From Microvirga ossetica (GTDB lineage Bacteria > Pseudomonadota > Alphaproteobacteria > Rhizobiales > Beijerinckiaceae): a stretch of 64,000 nt of DNA. The notes beneath the pieces were generated by a model that made no database searches, had not been told where the DNA came from, and saw nothing but the letters and a program-made list of their open reading frames with translations. Position numbers and translations under genes: made by a program. Below are positions 17,621 to 27,074 of the stretch, in pieces (position 1 is the stretch's first letter; the number at the start of each line of letters is the position of its first letter). The stretch lies in the NCBI RefSeq assembly GCF_002741015.1, contig NZ_CP016616.1, positions 727,501-791,500 of the forward strand, given 5' to 3'.

Positions 17621-18169
17621 GTGACCGACCGCAGGACGCCAACGTCCGGACAGCCGCTCGGGCTTCTCGGGCAGGGCGGAGAGGATTTGCCGGTGACAAC
17701 AGGCAAGACCCTGTCGCCGTCGACCCGGACGCTGCGATGCCGGACCGAGGCCACAGGGCGGTTCAGCCAAAGGCATCACGTGCGCGACCTGGCGCCGTTC
17801 GGCGGCGGGAGCGACGTGGAAGCACTCACTCTACTCAATGACGACACAATGCCGAGTCCCTCGGAGGCGCTCCTCGCGGCCCTGGGCTCCTGCCTGTCGG
17901 TCAGCATCCAGGCCAACGCGGCTGCCCGGGCGATTCCAATCCGCCGGCTCGCGATCGAGCTCGAGGGCGACATCGACCTCGCGGCCCTGTGGGGCACGGG
18001 AGACCTGGACTTCAAGGGTCCCGGATTCGAGACGGTCAGCGTCAGCGTGCGGATCGAGGCCGACACGCCCCGCGACGTCCTCAAGGCGCTCCTCGATCAC
18101 GCGGTGCGATGGTCCCCCGTCGCCAACACCCTGTACAACCCGATCAACCTCGACATCGCATTGGCATGA
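17621..18169 (+). CDS. OsmC/Ohr family protein
   Basis: Predicted 182-residue protein. The region PSPSEALLAALGSCLSVSIQ holds the C-terminal peroxidatic-type Cys of the OsmC fold. It is followed by the long helix and by FKGPGFETVSVSVRIEADTP and WSPVANTLYNPINLDIALA. OsmC/Ohr proteins reduce organic hydroperoxides; many alphaproteobacterial members are of unknown substrate. GTG 17621 has an ideal AAGGAG seven bases upstream, so I reject the longer frame that runs from 17306 through the leader RNA. Only one clear active-site cysteine is seen in this part; the second is replaced in the final strand (SPVANT). Confidence 0.85.
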   Translation: MTDRRTPTSGQPLGLLGQGGEDLPVTTGKTLSPSTRTLRCRTEATGRFSQRHHVRDLAPFGGGSDVEALTLLNDDTMPSPSEALLAALGSCLSVSIQANAAARAIPIRRLAIELEGDIDLAALWGTGDLDFKGPGFETVSVSVRIEADTPRDVLKALLDHAVRWSPVANTLYNPINLDIALA

Positions 18170-18368
18170 TGCCCCCACCCTTCGATCTTGAAGGTACGAA
18201 TGCCGGTGCTTTGGATGAAACTGGCGACCGACGCCACCCCGCTGGCAGTCGAGGCGCAGTCCGTGATCTGGAGCTGGCCAAACACAGCGATGACCTGCGC
18301 AATTCCGAGACTCCGCGCTCGTTTGAATCGCCAATGTGATGGAACGATGGTGACTGCCGCCCAGAACC

Positions 18369-18608
18369 TTATTTCGTCCTTGCCGAGCTCATCTGGGATG
18401 CAAGCATCTCCTGCCATTGTTCGAAGCCTTTGACGGCCGTCGGCAGCCAGGCCCTGATCATCGCATCCGGCTCCATCGACCTCAGGTTGGCAGACAGGCG
18501 CTCCTGCATCTCGCTCATCAAGTGCTCCTGCATGGGCTGCACATCCGGCAAGCCGAAGAAGGTGCGTGCTTCCTCCGGTGTGCAATCAACGTTCATCGTG
18601 ACCTTCAT
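18369..18608 (-). CDS. DUF6489 family protein
   Basis: Predicted 79-residue protein: MKVTMNVDCTPEEARTFFGL, PDVQPMQEHLMSEMQERLSA and a final WQEMLASQMSS. This is the DUF6489 pattern found beside phasin or PHA-related genes in alphaproteobacteria. Function unknown. AAAGGA precedes the ATG. The 200 bp to its left (18170-18368) contain no gene I can support. Confidence 0.85.
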   Translation of the reverse strand: MKVTMNVDCTPEEARTFFGLPDVQPMQEHLMSEMQERLSANLRSMEPDAMIRAWLPTAVKGFEQWQEMLASQMSSARTK

Positions 18609-18953
18609 CTGACATTTCCTTTTTGAGGTCAGCCATTTGGCCGCCGTGGGTCTCCATGACAGCGGCGATCAAAAGGGTTGGTTCCAAGTTGCCGCCCATG
18701 ATCTGGTCCACGCCCCTGTTCGCAACCTTGAGCCCGCGGGCATCGGACGGCTGACGGGGGCGCTTTGGAGGACACAACGCGTCAGTTCCTCGGCTGCCTC
18801 TTATTCCTTCGACAGGGGGCTCGCCCATCGACCGTCACGGAACCCGATCCAGTGCAGTCCCGAAGTGGCGGCATCCCTGTTCGGGTTGTGAGCACACAGA
18901 TCGCGGGCGCGAGCCGCGACCTGTGTGCAAGGTGAGGTCTTGCTTTCGTGACC
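18609..18953. other. Intergenic region with a long hairpin
   Basis: No supported gene. An open frame at 18586-18828 on the minus strand lacks recognisable features. The region holds the hairpin at 18892-18928, listed separately. Confidence 0.5.
18892..18928 (-). terminator. Long hairpin after DUF2382 copy 3
   Basis: GCACACAG-ATCGCGG pairs with CCGCGA-CCTGTGTGC around a seven-base loop, giving about 15 base pairs. It lies 26 bp beyond the minus-strand stop at 18954. No T run follows. Confidence 0.6.
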
Positions 18954-19571
18954 TTACTTGCGGCTGGAGGCGATCGCGGGTCGCGTCCTGCCGGAGCGAT
19001 GGTTCTCGTCGGAGTGCTGGATCTCGATCTCGTGGCGACGGACGGTGTCCCGCACGGTCTCGATCCGTTGGGTGCGCTCCCGGCGCACGACGACCTCTTC
19101 CCGCACCTTCACGCTCTTGCCCACCACGGGCCGCTCGGACGTCTCGATCATCTCGATCGTGACTTCGGTCAGGGTCTCGCCCGTCACGGCATCGGTGACC
19201 GGCTTGCGCCGTTCCACGATGACCTTCTCATCATACAGCGTCACCTGCTGTTGAACCGGGGTCTCCACGACAACGCGGCGCACGGTGGTGGTGCCGCTGG
19301 TCACCGTCTGCTTGCCCACGATCAGGGTCTCTTCCGCAAGCGGGATGATCTCCTCTGCCTGCGAGGATGGTTGGAGGTTAATGGGCCGAGCTACGGAACG
19401 ACCCAGCGGAGCGCTCCACATGTCAAACATGGCATCCCAGAAGATCGAGCCGGTGCTCATGGGAGCTCTCGCCATACGCTGAGTCCGTTCTGCGGCACTC
19501 TGGACCATCTGCTTGGCACTCTCATCAGCGTTGGCAGGAGCTGTCTGATTAATTTGTCTGCTCGTTGTCAT
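18954..19571 (-). CDS. DUF2382 protein, copy 3
   Basis: Predicted 205-residue protein. Residues 1-70 include a phasin-like helix (SAKQMVQSAAERTQRMARAP) and a hydrophobic SIFWDAMFDMWSAPL. Residues about 72-185 are DUF2382: EEIIPLAEETLIVGKQTVTS, RRVVVETPVQQQVTLYDEKV, then IETSERPVVGKSVKVREEVV and VVRRERTQRIETVRDTVRRH. Stress-associated family of unknown biochemistry. ATG 19571 has GAGG five bases upstream; the earlier in-frame start at 19613 has none. Confidence 0.88.
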   Translation of the reverse strand: MTTSRQINQTAPANADESAKQMVQSAAERTQRMARAPMSTGSIFWDAMFDMWSAPLGRSVARPINLQPSSQAEEIIPLAEETLIVGKQTVTSGTTTVRRVVVETPVQQQVTLYDEKVIVERRKPVTDAVTGETLTEVTIEMIETSERPVVGKSVKVREEVVVRRERTQRIETVRDTVRRHEIEIQHSDENHRSGRTRPAIASSRK

Positions 19572-20187
19572 ATGATCCTCATGGGCGGTGAAAAAAGTAA
19601 TTACCAGACGCAATACAAAGGTGGTGTTGCCACACTTCCCGGTGTCGCAAGCGAGCTGTAGGCATGGGGTTAAGGAAGTGCCGTTGAACTGGAGACAGGT
19701 AGTACCGACTTGAACTCCGGAAGCGGTGCTTCACGCACTAGGAAGGTTATCTCGCAACTGCGAGCGATTTGCTGCAATGCACTAGAGCAACTACCTCAGG
19801 CGGGAACGGTTCCTCCAATCGCATCGTGCGCCCCGTCGCGCCCTGACTCAACATAACGTAATTCACTATCATGACTTCTAAGCAGGGTTTTCCTTTTACC
19901 CCAACGATCGGCAATGATCGGCACGACAAACGTAAGAGAGCCAATTTCTGCAATTGAATAGCAGTAATGGCTCATCCTAGTGTTCTGTCACATGGCACAC
20001 CCGCCGTGCTGAGAGGGTCTGATGGACAATGCCATAATAAAATTGGATCTCATCCTTGAACAATGAGATGAAAATACTATATATTATTTATTCAGCTCGA
20101 CATATTTTCGTCACAGCGCGTGGTTTACGCTTCAAAGCGTCGAGCCACATCTTTTTCTATCCTATGTTTATCATCCTATGAGGCAAA
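19572..20187. other. 616-bp intergenic region, unusually AT-rich near its right end
   Basis: No supported gene. Between about 20035 and 20160 the sequence is markedly AT-rich for this genome (for example TACTATATATTATTTATTC), directly ahead of the divergently read hemerythrin-phasin gene. This is a likely promoter region or horizontally acquired DNA. A short minus-strand open frame at 19747-19953 has no recognisable motif. Confidence 0.5.
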
Positions 20188-21180
20188 ATGACCACCAGAA
20201 CCTTCAGCCAAACGCCGCCGGATAAGGCAAACGAACTCTTCGAGAAGCTCCTCGCCACCTCCGATAACGCAGCCAAAACCCGTGAGCGGCTGCTTTCTGA
20301 CCTGACAGAGGAGCTCGACCTCCTGGCTAATCTCCAGGAACAGCACCTCTTTCCCGTCTTGAACAAGCACGGGATGCAGGACCTGGTTCAAGAGGCCATC
20401 CAGGACAACCAGGAAACGACTGCGCTCCTGGCGGAATTGGACCGCACGCCGAAAAATAATGGTGAGTTCCTCAAGAAGGTGACCGAGTTGAGGAAAGTGT
20501 TCCAGCAGCATATTCGCGACGACAAGAAGGAGCTGCTTCCGGCGGTGCTCAAGGTCTTGAGCGACGAGGAGGCTGAAGCGGTGGCCGAGCAAGTGCAGGA
20601 TGAGATGGCGAGTGTCGAAGAGGCCAAACGGGCCGAGGCCAAGCGGGCCCGCGAGCAGATCGAAATCGTCCAGCAGGTCGGGGACGATGTGACCAGCACG
20701 GTGCAGGCTGGAGCGGAAGGAGCCCAAACGATGGCGCGGACCATGCAGGAAGCAGTGCAGACCAGTCTCAGCACGGCATCGGAGCTCGCCCGCCTCTCCA
20801 CAGACCAGGCGATGCAGCTCTTCAATACCCGTAAAGGGGACTCCCGGAGCCTTGGCGACGAGACCTCGCGGAACCTGCAAGCCCTTGCGCAATCCGGTAC
20901 GGTTCTGGCCCGTGGTGTCCAAGACGTTTCCCGCGAATGGTTTGAGTTGAGCCAGAAGCGTCTTCTGAAGAACCTTGACGGCTTGAGCAGTCTGGCACAG
21001 TGCCGGTCGGTTCCGGACTTTATGGCGGTCCAGACCTCGCTCATCCGCGACAACCTGGAACAGACCCTCGACAACAGTCGGCGGATGGCGGACCTCACGC
21101 GTCAGCTCGCCGATGAGGCAAGTCGGATCGTAACGGCTCAGTCGGAGAAAGCGCTCCAGCGCGTCAGCCGGGCCGCTTGA
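20188..21180 (+). CDS. Hemerythrin-like plus phasin fusion protein
   Basis: Predicted 330-residue, all-helical protein. Residues about 10-140 look like a hemerythrin HHE domain: LLSDLTEELDLLANLQEQHL, FPVLNKHG, and FQQHIRDDKKELLPAVLKVL supply His/Glu metal-ligand positions. Residues about 185-328 look like a phasin_2 domain, including LARGVQDVSREWFELSQKRL and DFMAVQTSLIRDNLEQTLDN. Hemerythrin domains bind O2, NO or iron; phasins coat polyhydroxyalkanoate granules. The fusion would place an O2/Fe sensor on a storage granule or membrane surface. A strong terminator follows. Confidence 0.85.
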   Translation: MTTRTFSQTPPDKANELFEKLLATSDNAAKTRERLLSDLTEELDLLANLQEQHLFPVLNKHGMQDLVQEAIQDNQETTALLAELDRTPKNNGEFLKKVTELRKVFQQHIRDDKKELLPAVLKVLSDEEAEAVAEQVQDEMASVEEAKRAEAKRAREQIEIVQQVGDDVTSTVQAGAEGAQTMARTMQEAVQTSLSTASELARLSTDQAMQLFNTRKGDSRSLGDETSRNLQALAQSGTVLARGVQDVSREWFELSQKRLLKNLDGLSSLAQCRSVPDFMAVQTSLIRDNLEQTLDNSRRMADLTRQLADEASRIVTAQSEKALQRVSRAA

Positions 21181-21214
21181 TGGACCCACTCTGACGTTTT
21201 GTCCCCATGAGACC

Positions 21215-21242
21215 ATGCCCCGGGCTTCCAAGCCTGGGGCAT
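21215..21242 (+). terminator. Terminator after the hemerythrin-phasin gene
   Basis: ATGCCCC-GGGCTT pairs with AAGCC-TGGGGCAT around a two- to four-base loop, followed by TTTG, 35 bp after the stop. Confidence 0.75.
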
Positions 21243-21809
21243 TTGCATCGAGCCGGGCTGACCACGATCAGCAAAGCATGCGGCCGGAAACCCACCCAAT
21301 GAGTGCCATGCCGATCCAATGGCTATCAACCAGCGAGGGTGGTGCCTTTCATCTCTTGCCTTGATAGCCCCAACGGTCGTTGCCTTCGCCAACGCCCTCC
21401 TACAAGTTATCCATGGCCGTAGCACCGTGAGCTGTCATGGCTGGAGTTTCGCTTCGCCACGCGCTCCAGGGCATCGGACACAATATCCGTGCTCTTGTGC
21501 ATGGAAGATAGGAATGGGACGGTCTTCGCGCCCCCTCATGAGGTCCGACCCATCTTCGTTTACCAATCTGGCAGAATAGTCCGGGAAGATTGAGCGGCGT
21601 TCGGGAGCAACCGGCAGGATTTTGTGAAGGTCCACTCATCGTGAGTTTGCAGAAATTCAGCGTACTTCCGGAACGTGCCAGGAGCCGTCATTCCGGCAGA
21701 ATTGAATTTGGGCGTCTGTGATCATCACGAGTTCCGTGTTTGGACTGAGCCGAGCGCTCGTAACCTCAGTGCGAGACTCGCTCGACAGATCACCACTGGC
21801 ATCGGACAG
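21243..21809. other. Intergenic region, nothing recognised
   Basis: About 570 bp with irregular codon periodicity. Open frames on both strands at 21319-21639 show no domain or motif. Confidence 0.5.
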
Positions 21810-22910
21810 TCAGACACACGTCCACACGTTAACGGGCAGAGTGACTCCGCGCAAAGAGTGGTGCCCCCCATCAGAAAGCCGCCGTAATACTACCAACTCA
21901 TCGCCGCTCTCTTCACATGCCCGTGCAATCAAGGATTGACTTACAACCAGTGGCGATTGCAGCACTCGGCACAGCTCCTGCATCCTGCTCGCGGTATTCA
22001 CCGTAGCACCGATGGCGGTGAAGCTCATGGATTCGCGCGTTCCGATATCGCCAAGAACAACCACGCCGAAATTGGCGCTGACGCCAACATCAATCGGACT
22101 ACGGCCAGCTCTCATCCGCTTCGCATTCCAAAGCTCCACCTCATCGATGATGCTAACCGCGGCGTGCAGTGCATCGGTCGCCTCACCTCCGGTCGGGGTG
22201 GGGACGCCGAAGAGCGCCATTATCGCATCGCCCGAAAACTTTTCGATGGAGCCCCGTTGCGCGAAGATCACCTTTGCCATCCGACGGTAGAACGACCGAA
22301 GCAGTCCAACGACACGCTCAGGCGGCAAGCTCTCACTGATTGCAACAAATCCGACGATGTCAACAAAGAGAACCGCTATCGCCTGCCGCCGCACAGGGCC
22401 GAGAGGGTGGTCTCTTTGAGCCAAGGTTTCGACCATTGCAGGCGAGAAGTAGCGCGCGAGGTTGGCCTTCTTCCGGTCTGCCTCACGGGCAGCTTGTTGT
22501 GCTTGCGCGAGACGCCGTTCGGCCGCGACCCGCGCGGTGACATCGCGTTGGACTGCAACGAAGTGGGTAATCTGACCGGCCTTGTCTCTCAATGGGGTGA
22601 TTGACCACTCCATGACGAACTGACTGCCGTTCTTGTGATAGTTGACCGTTTGGCCTTCCCAACGGCGTCCGCTCTTGAGCGTTTCCCGCATTCCCCGAAA
22701 AATGGAAAGGTCAGTCTTTACACCTTGAAGAATTCGGGGCGATTTGCCGATCACGTCGCGCGCGCTCCACCCCGTCATTCGTTCAAAAGAGGGGTTGGCA
22801 TAGACGATGATCGGACCAGGCCTTTCCAGATCAGCATCGGTTACCAGAATGCTTTCTGATGCTGCTTCGAGTATTGCGAAGGGCTCGATCCCAGTACCAT
22901 CAAGGGTCAT
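21810..22910 (-). CDS. PAS domain plus class III adenylate/guanylate cyclase
   Basis: Predicted 366-residue soluble protein. Residues 8-135 are a PAS/PAC sensor of LOV-like layout (YANPSFERMTGWSARDVIGK then SPRILQGVKTDLSIF), but GKSPRILQG replaces the GRNCRFLQG of true LOV photoreceptors, so the flavin-binding Cys is absent. A coiled-coil linker (about 135-160) leads to the cyclase domain (about 175-365), with AVLFVDIVGFVAISESLPPE giving the metal Asp, and IEKFSGDAIMALFGVP. It would make a cyclic nucleotide in response to an unknown signal. Transcribed alone. Confidence 0.92.
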   Translation of the reverse strand: MTLDGTGIEPFAILEAASESILVTDADLERPGPIIVYANPSFERMTGWSARDVIGKSPRILQGVKTDLSIFRGMRETLKSGRRWEGQTVNYHKNGSQFVMEWSITPLRDKAGQITHFVAVQRDVTARVAAERRLAQAQQAAREADRKKANLARYFSPAMVETLAQRDHPLGPVRRQAIAVLFVDIVGFVAISESLPPERVVGLLRSFYRRMAKVIFAQRGSIEKFSGDAIMALFGVPTPTGGEATDALHAAVSIIDEVELWNAKRMRAGRSPIDVGVSANFGVVVLGDIGTRESMSFTAIGATVNTASRMQELCRVLQSPLVVSQSLIARACEESGDELVVLRRLSDGGHHSLRGVTLPVNVWTCV

Positions 22911-23264
22911 CTGCGGTCTCCCAACCGACGCTCGAAGTGGCCTGCTATCATTCAGTACCGTTCACCAGAGCGTATCCCGAACATTTGGAATATCCAGCAA
23001 GAACGCTTGGCGTGATACAGTACCATTCGGGACGGTTCTGGTGCATGGCAGATCTCGTGGGCGGTGACACTGTGCTTGCGATCGCCTCACCTTCTCAGTC
23101 AACTGGATCTTCAGGGGCAGAGGGTTTTTGCGGTCAGTTGCTTATGGGCGGCTTGCTGGTCTTTGCTACCGAATGCTCCCCTGGTCGATGACGGGCAGCG
23201 CCCTCATTATGAGCCCTGATCGAACTCCAGCCATAAGGTGACCGCTGTCCTCAGCGTTCTCCTT
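22911..23264. other. Intergenic region, nothing recognised
   Basis: No supported gene. CAGTACCGTTC and CAGTACCATTCGG occur about 65 bp apart near 22953 and 23018, a short imperfect direct repeat of unknown meaning. Confidence 0.4.
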
Positions 23265-23367
23265 CCGCGATGGCGCCGCGCTCATCCTGACCGACGAGGT
23301 GGAAGCTGTTCTTGTCCAGATCGATGCCCAAGGTGGTGATAACCGCAGAGGAAGAAGACCGTGACAT
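23265..23367 (-). pseudogene. IS110-family transposase N-terminal remnant
   Basis: Reading the minus strand from ATG 23367 gives MSRSSSSAVITTLGIDLDKN, then SFHLVGQDERGAIA. GIDLDKN-x-F is the start of the DEDD RuvC-like domain of IS110 transposases. Homology ends after about 33 codons and the remaining 300 or so residues are absent. This is a scrap of an insertion sequence next to the phospholipase gene. Confidence 0.75.
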
Positions 23368-23480
23368 GGGACGTGCTCCTTACGTGGCCCGAAGCCCAAC
23401 AGCTTACGAACAAGCGCGGCAGGAGCACGGCCGACGATCCCATTAGGCGACAGTCCCCTGGGGCGAAAGGACGCTCAACA

Positions 23481-24926
23481 TCACCTGAAGATGGGCAGGT
23501 GAGGCCGGGACAGGGCATGCCAGAGGGACCGCGGGCGCTCCGGATCAAGCAGCTCGTGATCCGCCAGTGCCTTCTCTGCATCGTTGATCTTCGGTGGATC
23601 GAACGCCCGAAGAGAGCGCCCGGGCCCTGAGAGCACCTCGATCGCCGCAATCAGCGAGCAACGCTCTGCCACGATGGCAGAGACCTGCTCCGCCGACGTG
23701 CCAAGATGCTCAGCCAGAAGCCGCGTGCGAAAGCTCCGGATCCCATCGGCGACGTGCGTGTCATCATCCGCCTCCAGCGCGAGGTCGCATTCGGTGTCGT
23801 AGCCCATCGAGCGGTTGTTCAGGTTGGATGACCCCACCCGCAGCAGCCGGTCGTCCACGATCATAATCTTGGCGTGAACATAGATCGGCTGCTCCCCCGC
23901 CGTGACGGGCGTATAAACCCGCAGGCGGCCGAAGCGGTCGCGGCGCCTGAGCATGGCCAGAAGCCGCGCGCGGGCCGAGCCCATGGCCTCCTCCTCAAGC
24001 CAGCCCTCGGCCGATTCAGGGTTGATGATCACGAACTCGGGTCCGTCCGGCTCTCCGAGGCGCCGGGCAATGGCTTCCGCAACGGCACGGGAGGCGAAGT
24101 ACTGGCTCTCTAGGTAAACGCTCCTGCGAGCGGCCGCGATCGCGGTAACGTACAGCGCTTCGACCTCGCGCACCTCGATCCGGGTGTCGTAGGCCGGGAT
24201 GGTCCGGGCGATCGCGACCGCCACGTCGGCCATGTCGACGGGCAGGCCGTCGGGCCAGGGGTCCGAGCCAGCAGGCGGTGGTGCCAGAACCTCTCCCGAT
24301 GCCTGCTGCCAGCGCTCACGGGCGTGATCGCCCAGGGCCTTGGCCGCCGGTCCGCTCACGGCCGTGGTGGCATCATGCCACGGCCCGTAGGCACGCCGCG
24401 TAAACGGGCGGCGACGGCGGGGATCGGCATCGCGGTGCTCCGACGTGTCCCAACGATCGCCTGTCATGTCGATGCCGCCGCAGAAGGCAACGGCGTCATC
24501 GATCACGACGATCTTGTGGTGGTGCGCCGCGCCAGGAGGATGGGCGCCATCCAGCTTGAAGGTGATGCGCTCATGCAAAGCCCATTGGGCCACCCGGAAG
24601 AGGGTTGTGCCTCGCCACAGGGCCTTCACCATGCCGAGGTCCCATTTCAGGATGTTGACGTGAAGACCCGGCCTGGTTTCGACAAGCCACGTCAGGAACG
24701 CCCCCAACCGCTTGGGGGATTCACCCGTCCCGTCGGTCGGGTCGAGGTCGATGCGGGTATCGAAATCCCACCCGATCATGAGGATGGAATGCTGCGCCTT
24801 GAGCATGGCTGACCGAGCGGCCCGGAAGTAGTCAGCGGCATCGACGATGAGGGCGACGCGGTCGGCCTGCTCGATACGCCAGCATGTATGACCGGGCCGC
24901 AAGACTCGCACTGCTACTCTCTCCAT
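23481..24926 (-). CDS. Phospholipase D/cardiolipin synthase-like protein
   Basis: Predicted 481-residue protein with two HKD catalytic motifs: HHHKIVVIDDAVAFCGGIDM near residue 136 and HAKIMIVDDRLLRVGSSNLN near residue 350. The pair forms one active site that hydrolyses or transfers phosphatidyl groups. GWDFDTRIDLDPTDG and LESQYFASRAVAEAIARRLG are typical of the bacterial PLD-like group often found with membrane-associated DedA or endonuclease-domain proteins. No signal peptide is visible, so a cytoplasmic or peripheral location is likely. No operon partner. Confidence 0.93.
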   Translation of the reverse strand: MERVAVRVLRPGHTCWRIEQADRVALIVDAADYFRAARSAMLKAQHSILMIGWDFDTRIDLDPTDGTGESPKRLGAFLTWLVETRPGLHVNILKWDLGMVKALWRGTTLFRVAQWALHERITFKLDGAHPPGAAHHHKIVVIDDAVAFCGGIDMTGDRWDTSEHRDADPRRRRPFTRRAYGPWHDATTAVSGPAAKALGDHARERWQQASGEVLAPPPAGSDPWPDGLPVDMADVAVAIARTIPAYDTRIEVREVEALYVTAIAAARRSVYLESQYFASRAVAEAIARRLGEPDGPEFVIINPESAEGWLEEEAMGSARARLLAMLRRRDRFGRLRVYTPVTAGEQPIYVHAKIMIVDDRLLRVGSSNLNNRSMGYDTECDLALEADDDTHVADGIRSFRTRLLAEHLGTSAEQVSAIVAERCSLIAAIEVLSGPGRSLRAFDPPKINDAEKALADHELLDPERPRSLWHALSRPHLPIFR

Positions 24927-25583
24927 CGCCCGACACCCTGCATCCTCGGTCCTTCGGGACGAGCGTGTCCCTATCTCGGGTGCCGTGGCTGTAAACTGGA
25001 TGCGATCGTCTACGGTTCCGCCGAGAAGCCGTGAGCACGGCCTCGGTCACGGACAGCCCTTCAGCTTGGCAGTGAGAAGGTCCGCTCTTCGCTCCTGACC
25101 TGCCCTCCCCTGCTGTCGTGAATGCCAGCGGGTAGCTAACGGCCTCCTGCCCTACCCTGATCACCGCAGCAGACGTGGCACAGACCTCAGCAAGGCTTCT
25201 CTCACTCAGAAGCGGACAGGATCAGGCATGACATGAAAGCAGCAGGAGCGTGACGCATGCGGAACCTCCCGATAGGGACTGCCATGGGAAAGCACCATGA
25301 TCGGCTCAGTTCCAAACTCGGTCGCCCAGCAACATCACAAACTGGTGCTTGCTGGGGAGTAAGGCCTTCCCGCTCGAGTAACTGAATAGGTTTGCTTGTC
25401 CCATGGGCACGAAGTGGAGCTGCTACTCCCAAGGGCTTAAGGTCTGCTCAGGGTCAGACATTCGCATTCCGGCGGCTCAATAAACGTCGTCTCTTGAACG
25501 CCGAAGCGGACCAAACGCTTACGTCTCGGGAGTGCCAATTGCCGAAGTTCCAGCCGATCAAGTCAAGAATGTCCCGTCGTGCG
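24927..25583. other. 657-bp intergenic region with one copy of a diverged repeat
   Basis: No supported gene. The part at 25447-25520 resembles 27075-27150 (see repeat entries). The rest shows nothing identifiable. Confidence 0.5.
25447..25520. repeat. Diverged intergenic repeat, copy A
   Basis: Shares the series GGGTCA, CGGC-GCTC, AACGTCG-CTC and GCCGAAGCGGACCAA, in the same order and spacing, with copy B at 27075-27150. Lies 60 bp beyond the 3' end of the amidase gene. Confidence 0.6.
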
Positions 25584-26999
25584 TCACGCACGCGGATCGA
25601 TAGGTGTGATCCCGTGCAATCCGAGGATTTCCTCAAGGGCACGTGCTCCGGCAAGGACGCGTCCCTCCGCACGCGGGCGGCCGACAATCTGCAAACCAAC
25701 GGGGCGGCCGTCGCGGGTGAAGCCACACGGCAGACTGAGGGCCGGTGATGCCGTCAGGGTGATCGCGTAAGCAATCGCCAACCACTCGACATAGTTCGAG
25801 AAGGTATGGCCTGCGCATTGGCTCACATAGCGTTCATCTGCTGGATAGGCAGCCACAATCGTCGCCGGACACAGAAGCAGGTCGTAGGTGTCGAAGAAGG
25901 CGTTCATCCGCCGAAACAGGGCGGCGCGCTGGTTCTCCGCCCGCACGACATCGGCCATCGTGTAGTTCAAGCCCTGCTCAATGTTCCAGATCACCTCCGG
26001 CTTCATCTTGTCCCGGTGGTTCTGCAAGAGCCCGGCATAGCTGACAGCGAACGACATCCCGCGCAGGACCTGGAACGTATCATGGGCCTCTGAGAGGTCG
26101 GGATGCGCCTCTTCGACGATCGCACCCAGTTCCACGAACCGTTCGGCCGCGGCCTGACAGATGGCCGCCACCTCGAGGTCGACCGGCGTGATCCCCAGAT
26201 CGGCCGAGAAGGCGACCCGCGTCGGTCGCCAGCCGGAGCGTGCCGCGGCCAGAAAGTTTTCGGTTCTGGGCAATGACAAGGGATCGCCAGGGCTCTCCCC
26301 TGTCATGGCATCGAGAAGCAGGGCGGTGTCCTCCACGGTCCGGCCCATGGGGCCGTTCACGCTGAGGAGCCGGTCAGTCTTCGCGCCAGGAGTGCTGGCG
26401 ACGCGGCCGGGGCTCGGCCGCAGGCCGACCACACCGCAGAAGCTGGCCGGATTGCGCAGGCTGCCGCCGAGGTCGGAACCCTGCGCCACCCATGCCGTTC
26501 CGGTGGCGAGTGCGACCGCAGCCCCACCCGACGATCCCGCGGCGGACAATGCCGTGTTCCATGGGTTGCGCGTGGTGCCGAAGACCTCGTTGAAGGTATT
26601 GCCGCCCGCGCCGAACTCCGGCGTGTTGGACTTGGCGTAGATCAGGCCGCCTTCAGCTTCGATGGTGTTCACCAGGATGTCGGAGGCCTCGGGGACGAAG
26701 TCGGCGAAGATGGGCGAGCCGTAGGTGGTACGAACGCCCGCTACGTCGGTCAGGTCCTTGATCGGCACAGGCAGCCCCGCCAGCAGGCCTCGCTCGTTCG
26801 GAGGGCGCTGCATCAGCCGACGGGCCTGTTCGCGAGCCCGCTCGAAACAAAGGATTGGCAACGCGTTGACGGCGCTGTCCACGGCAGCCAGTCGGGCCTC
26901 GAGAGCGTCGAGGCAATCGAACGGTGTGACCTCTCCTCGTCTCAGAAGGTCGACGACCGCACAGGCTGTTAGTTTTATCAAGTCCTCATCACATGCCAT
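25584..26999 (-). CDS. Amidase signature family hydrolase
   Basis: Predicted 471-residue protein with the full Ser-Ser-Lys triad: Lys81 in PVPIKDL, Ser156 in AGSSGGAAVA and nucleophile Ser180 in GSDLGGSLRNPASFCG. These enzymes hydrolyse carboxylic amides to acid plus ammonia; length and layout are those of free-standing amidases rather than GatA of the tRNA amidotransferase. The substrate cannot be told from sequence. No signal peptide. It is followed on the same strand only by intergenic repeat sequence; the histidine kinase upstream is separated by 185 bp. Confidence 0.93.
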   Translation of the reverse strand: MACDEDLIKLTACAVVDLLRRGEVTPFDCLDALEARLAAVDSAVNALPILCFERAREQARRLMQRPPNERGLLAGLPVPIKDLTDVAGVRTTYGSPIFADFVPEASDILVNTIEAEGGLIYAKSNTPEFGAGGNTFNEVFGTTRNPWNTALSAAGSSGGAAVALATGTAWVAQGSDLGGSLRNPASFCGVVGLRPSPGRVASTPGAKTDRLLSVNGPMGRTVEDTALLLDAMTGESPGDPLSLPRTENFLAAARSGWRPTRVAFSADLGITPVDLEVAAICQAAAERFVELGAIVEEAHPDLSEAHDTFQVLRGMSFAVSYAGLLQNHRDKMKPEVIWNIEQGLNYTMADVVRAENQRAALFRRMNAFFDTYDLLLCPATIVAAYPADERYVSQCAGHTFSNYVEWLAIAYAITLTASPALSLPCGFTRDGRPVGLQIVGRPRAEGRVLAGARALEEILGLHGITPIDPRA

Positions 27000-27074
27000 G
27001 ATCGTCTCACCCGTCGATTAAGACTTACCATGAGAGCCTCAGCTAAGTCCCATGTTACTGCCTACAAAGGTCAG

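Noticed and set aside
18586..18828. Possible small gene upstream of the DUF6489 gene
   Set aside because: No family motif, overlaps the DUF6489 start, and composition is irregular.
22640..22850. LOV photoreceptor in the PAS-cyclase protein
   Set aside because: The PAS domain resembles LOV in layout, but the GRNCRF flavin-binding motif reads GKSPRI, without the required cysteine.
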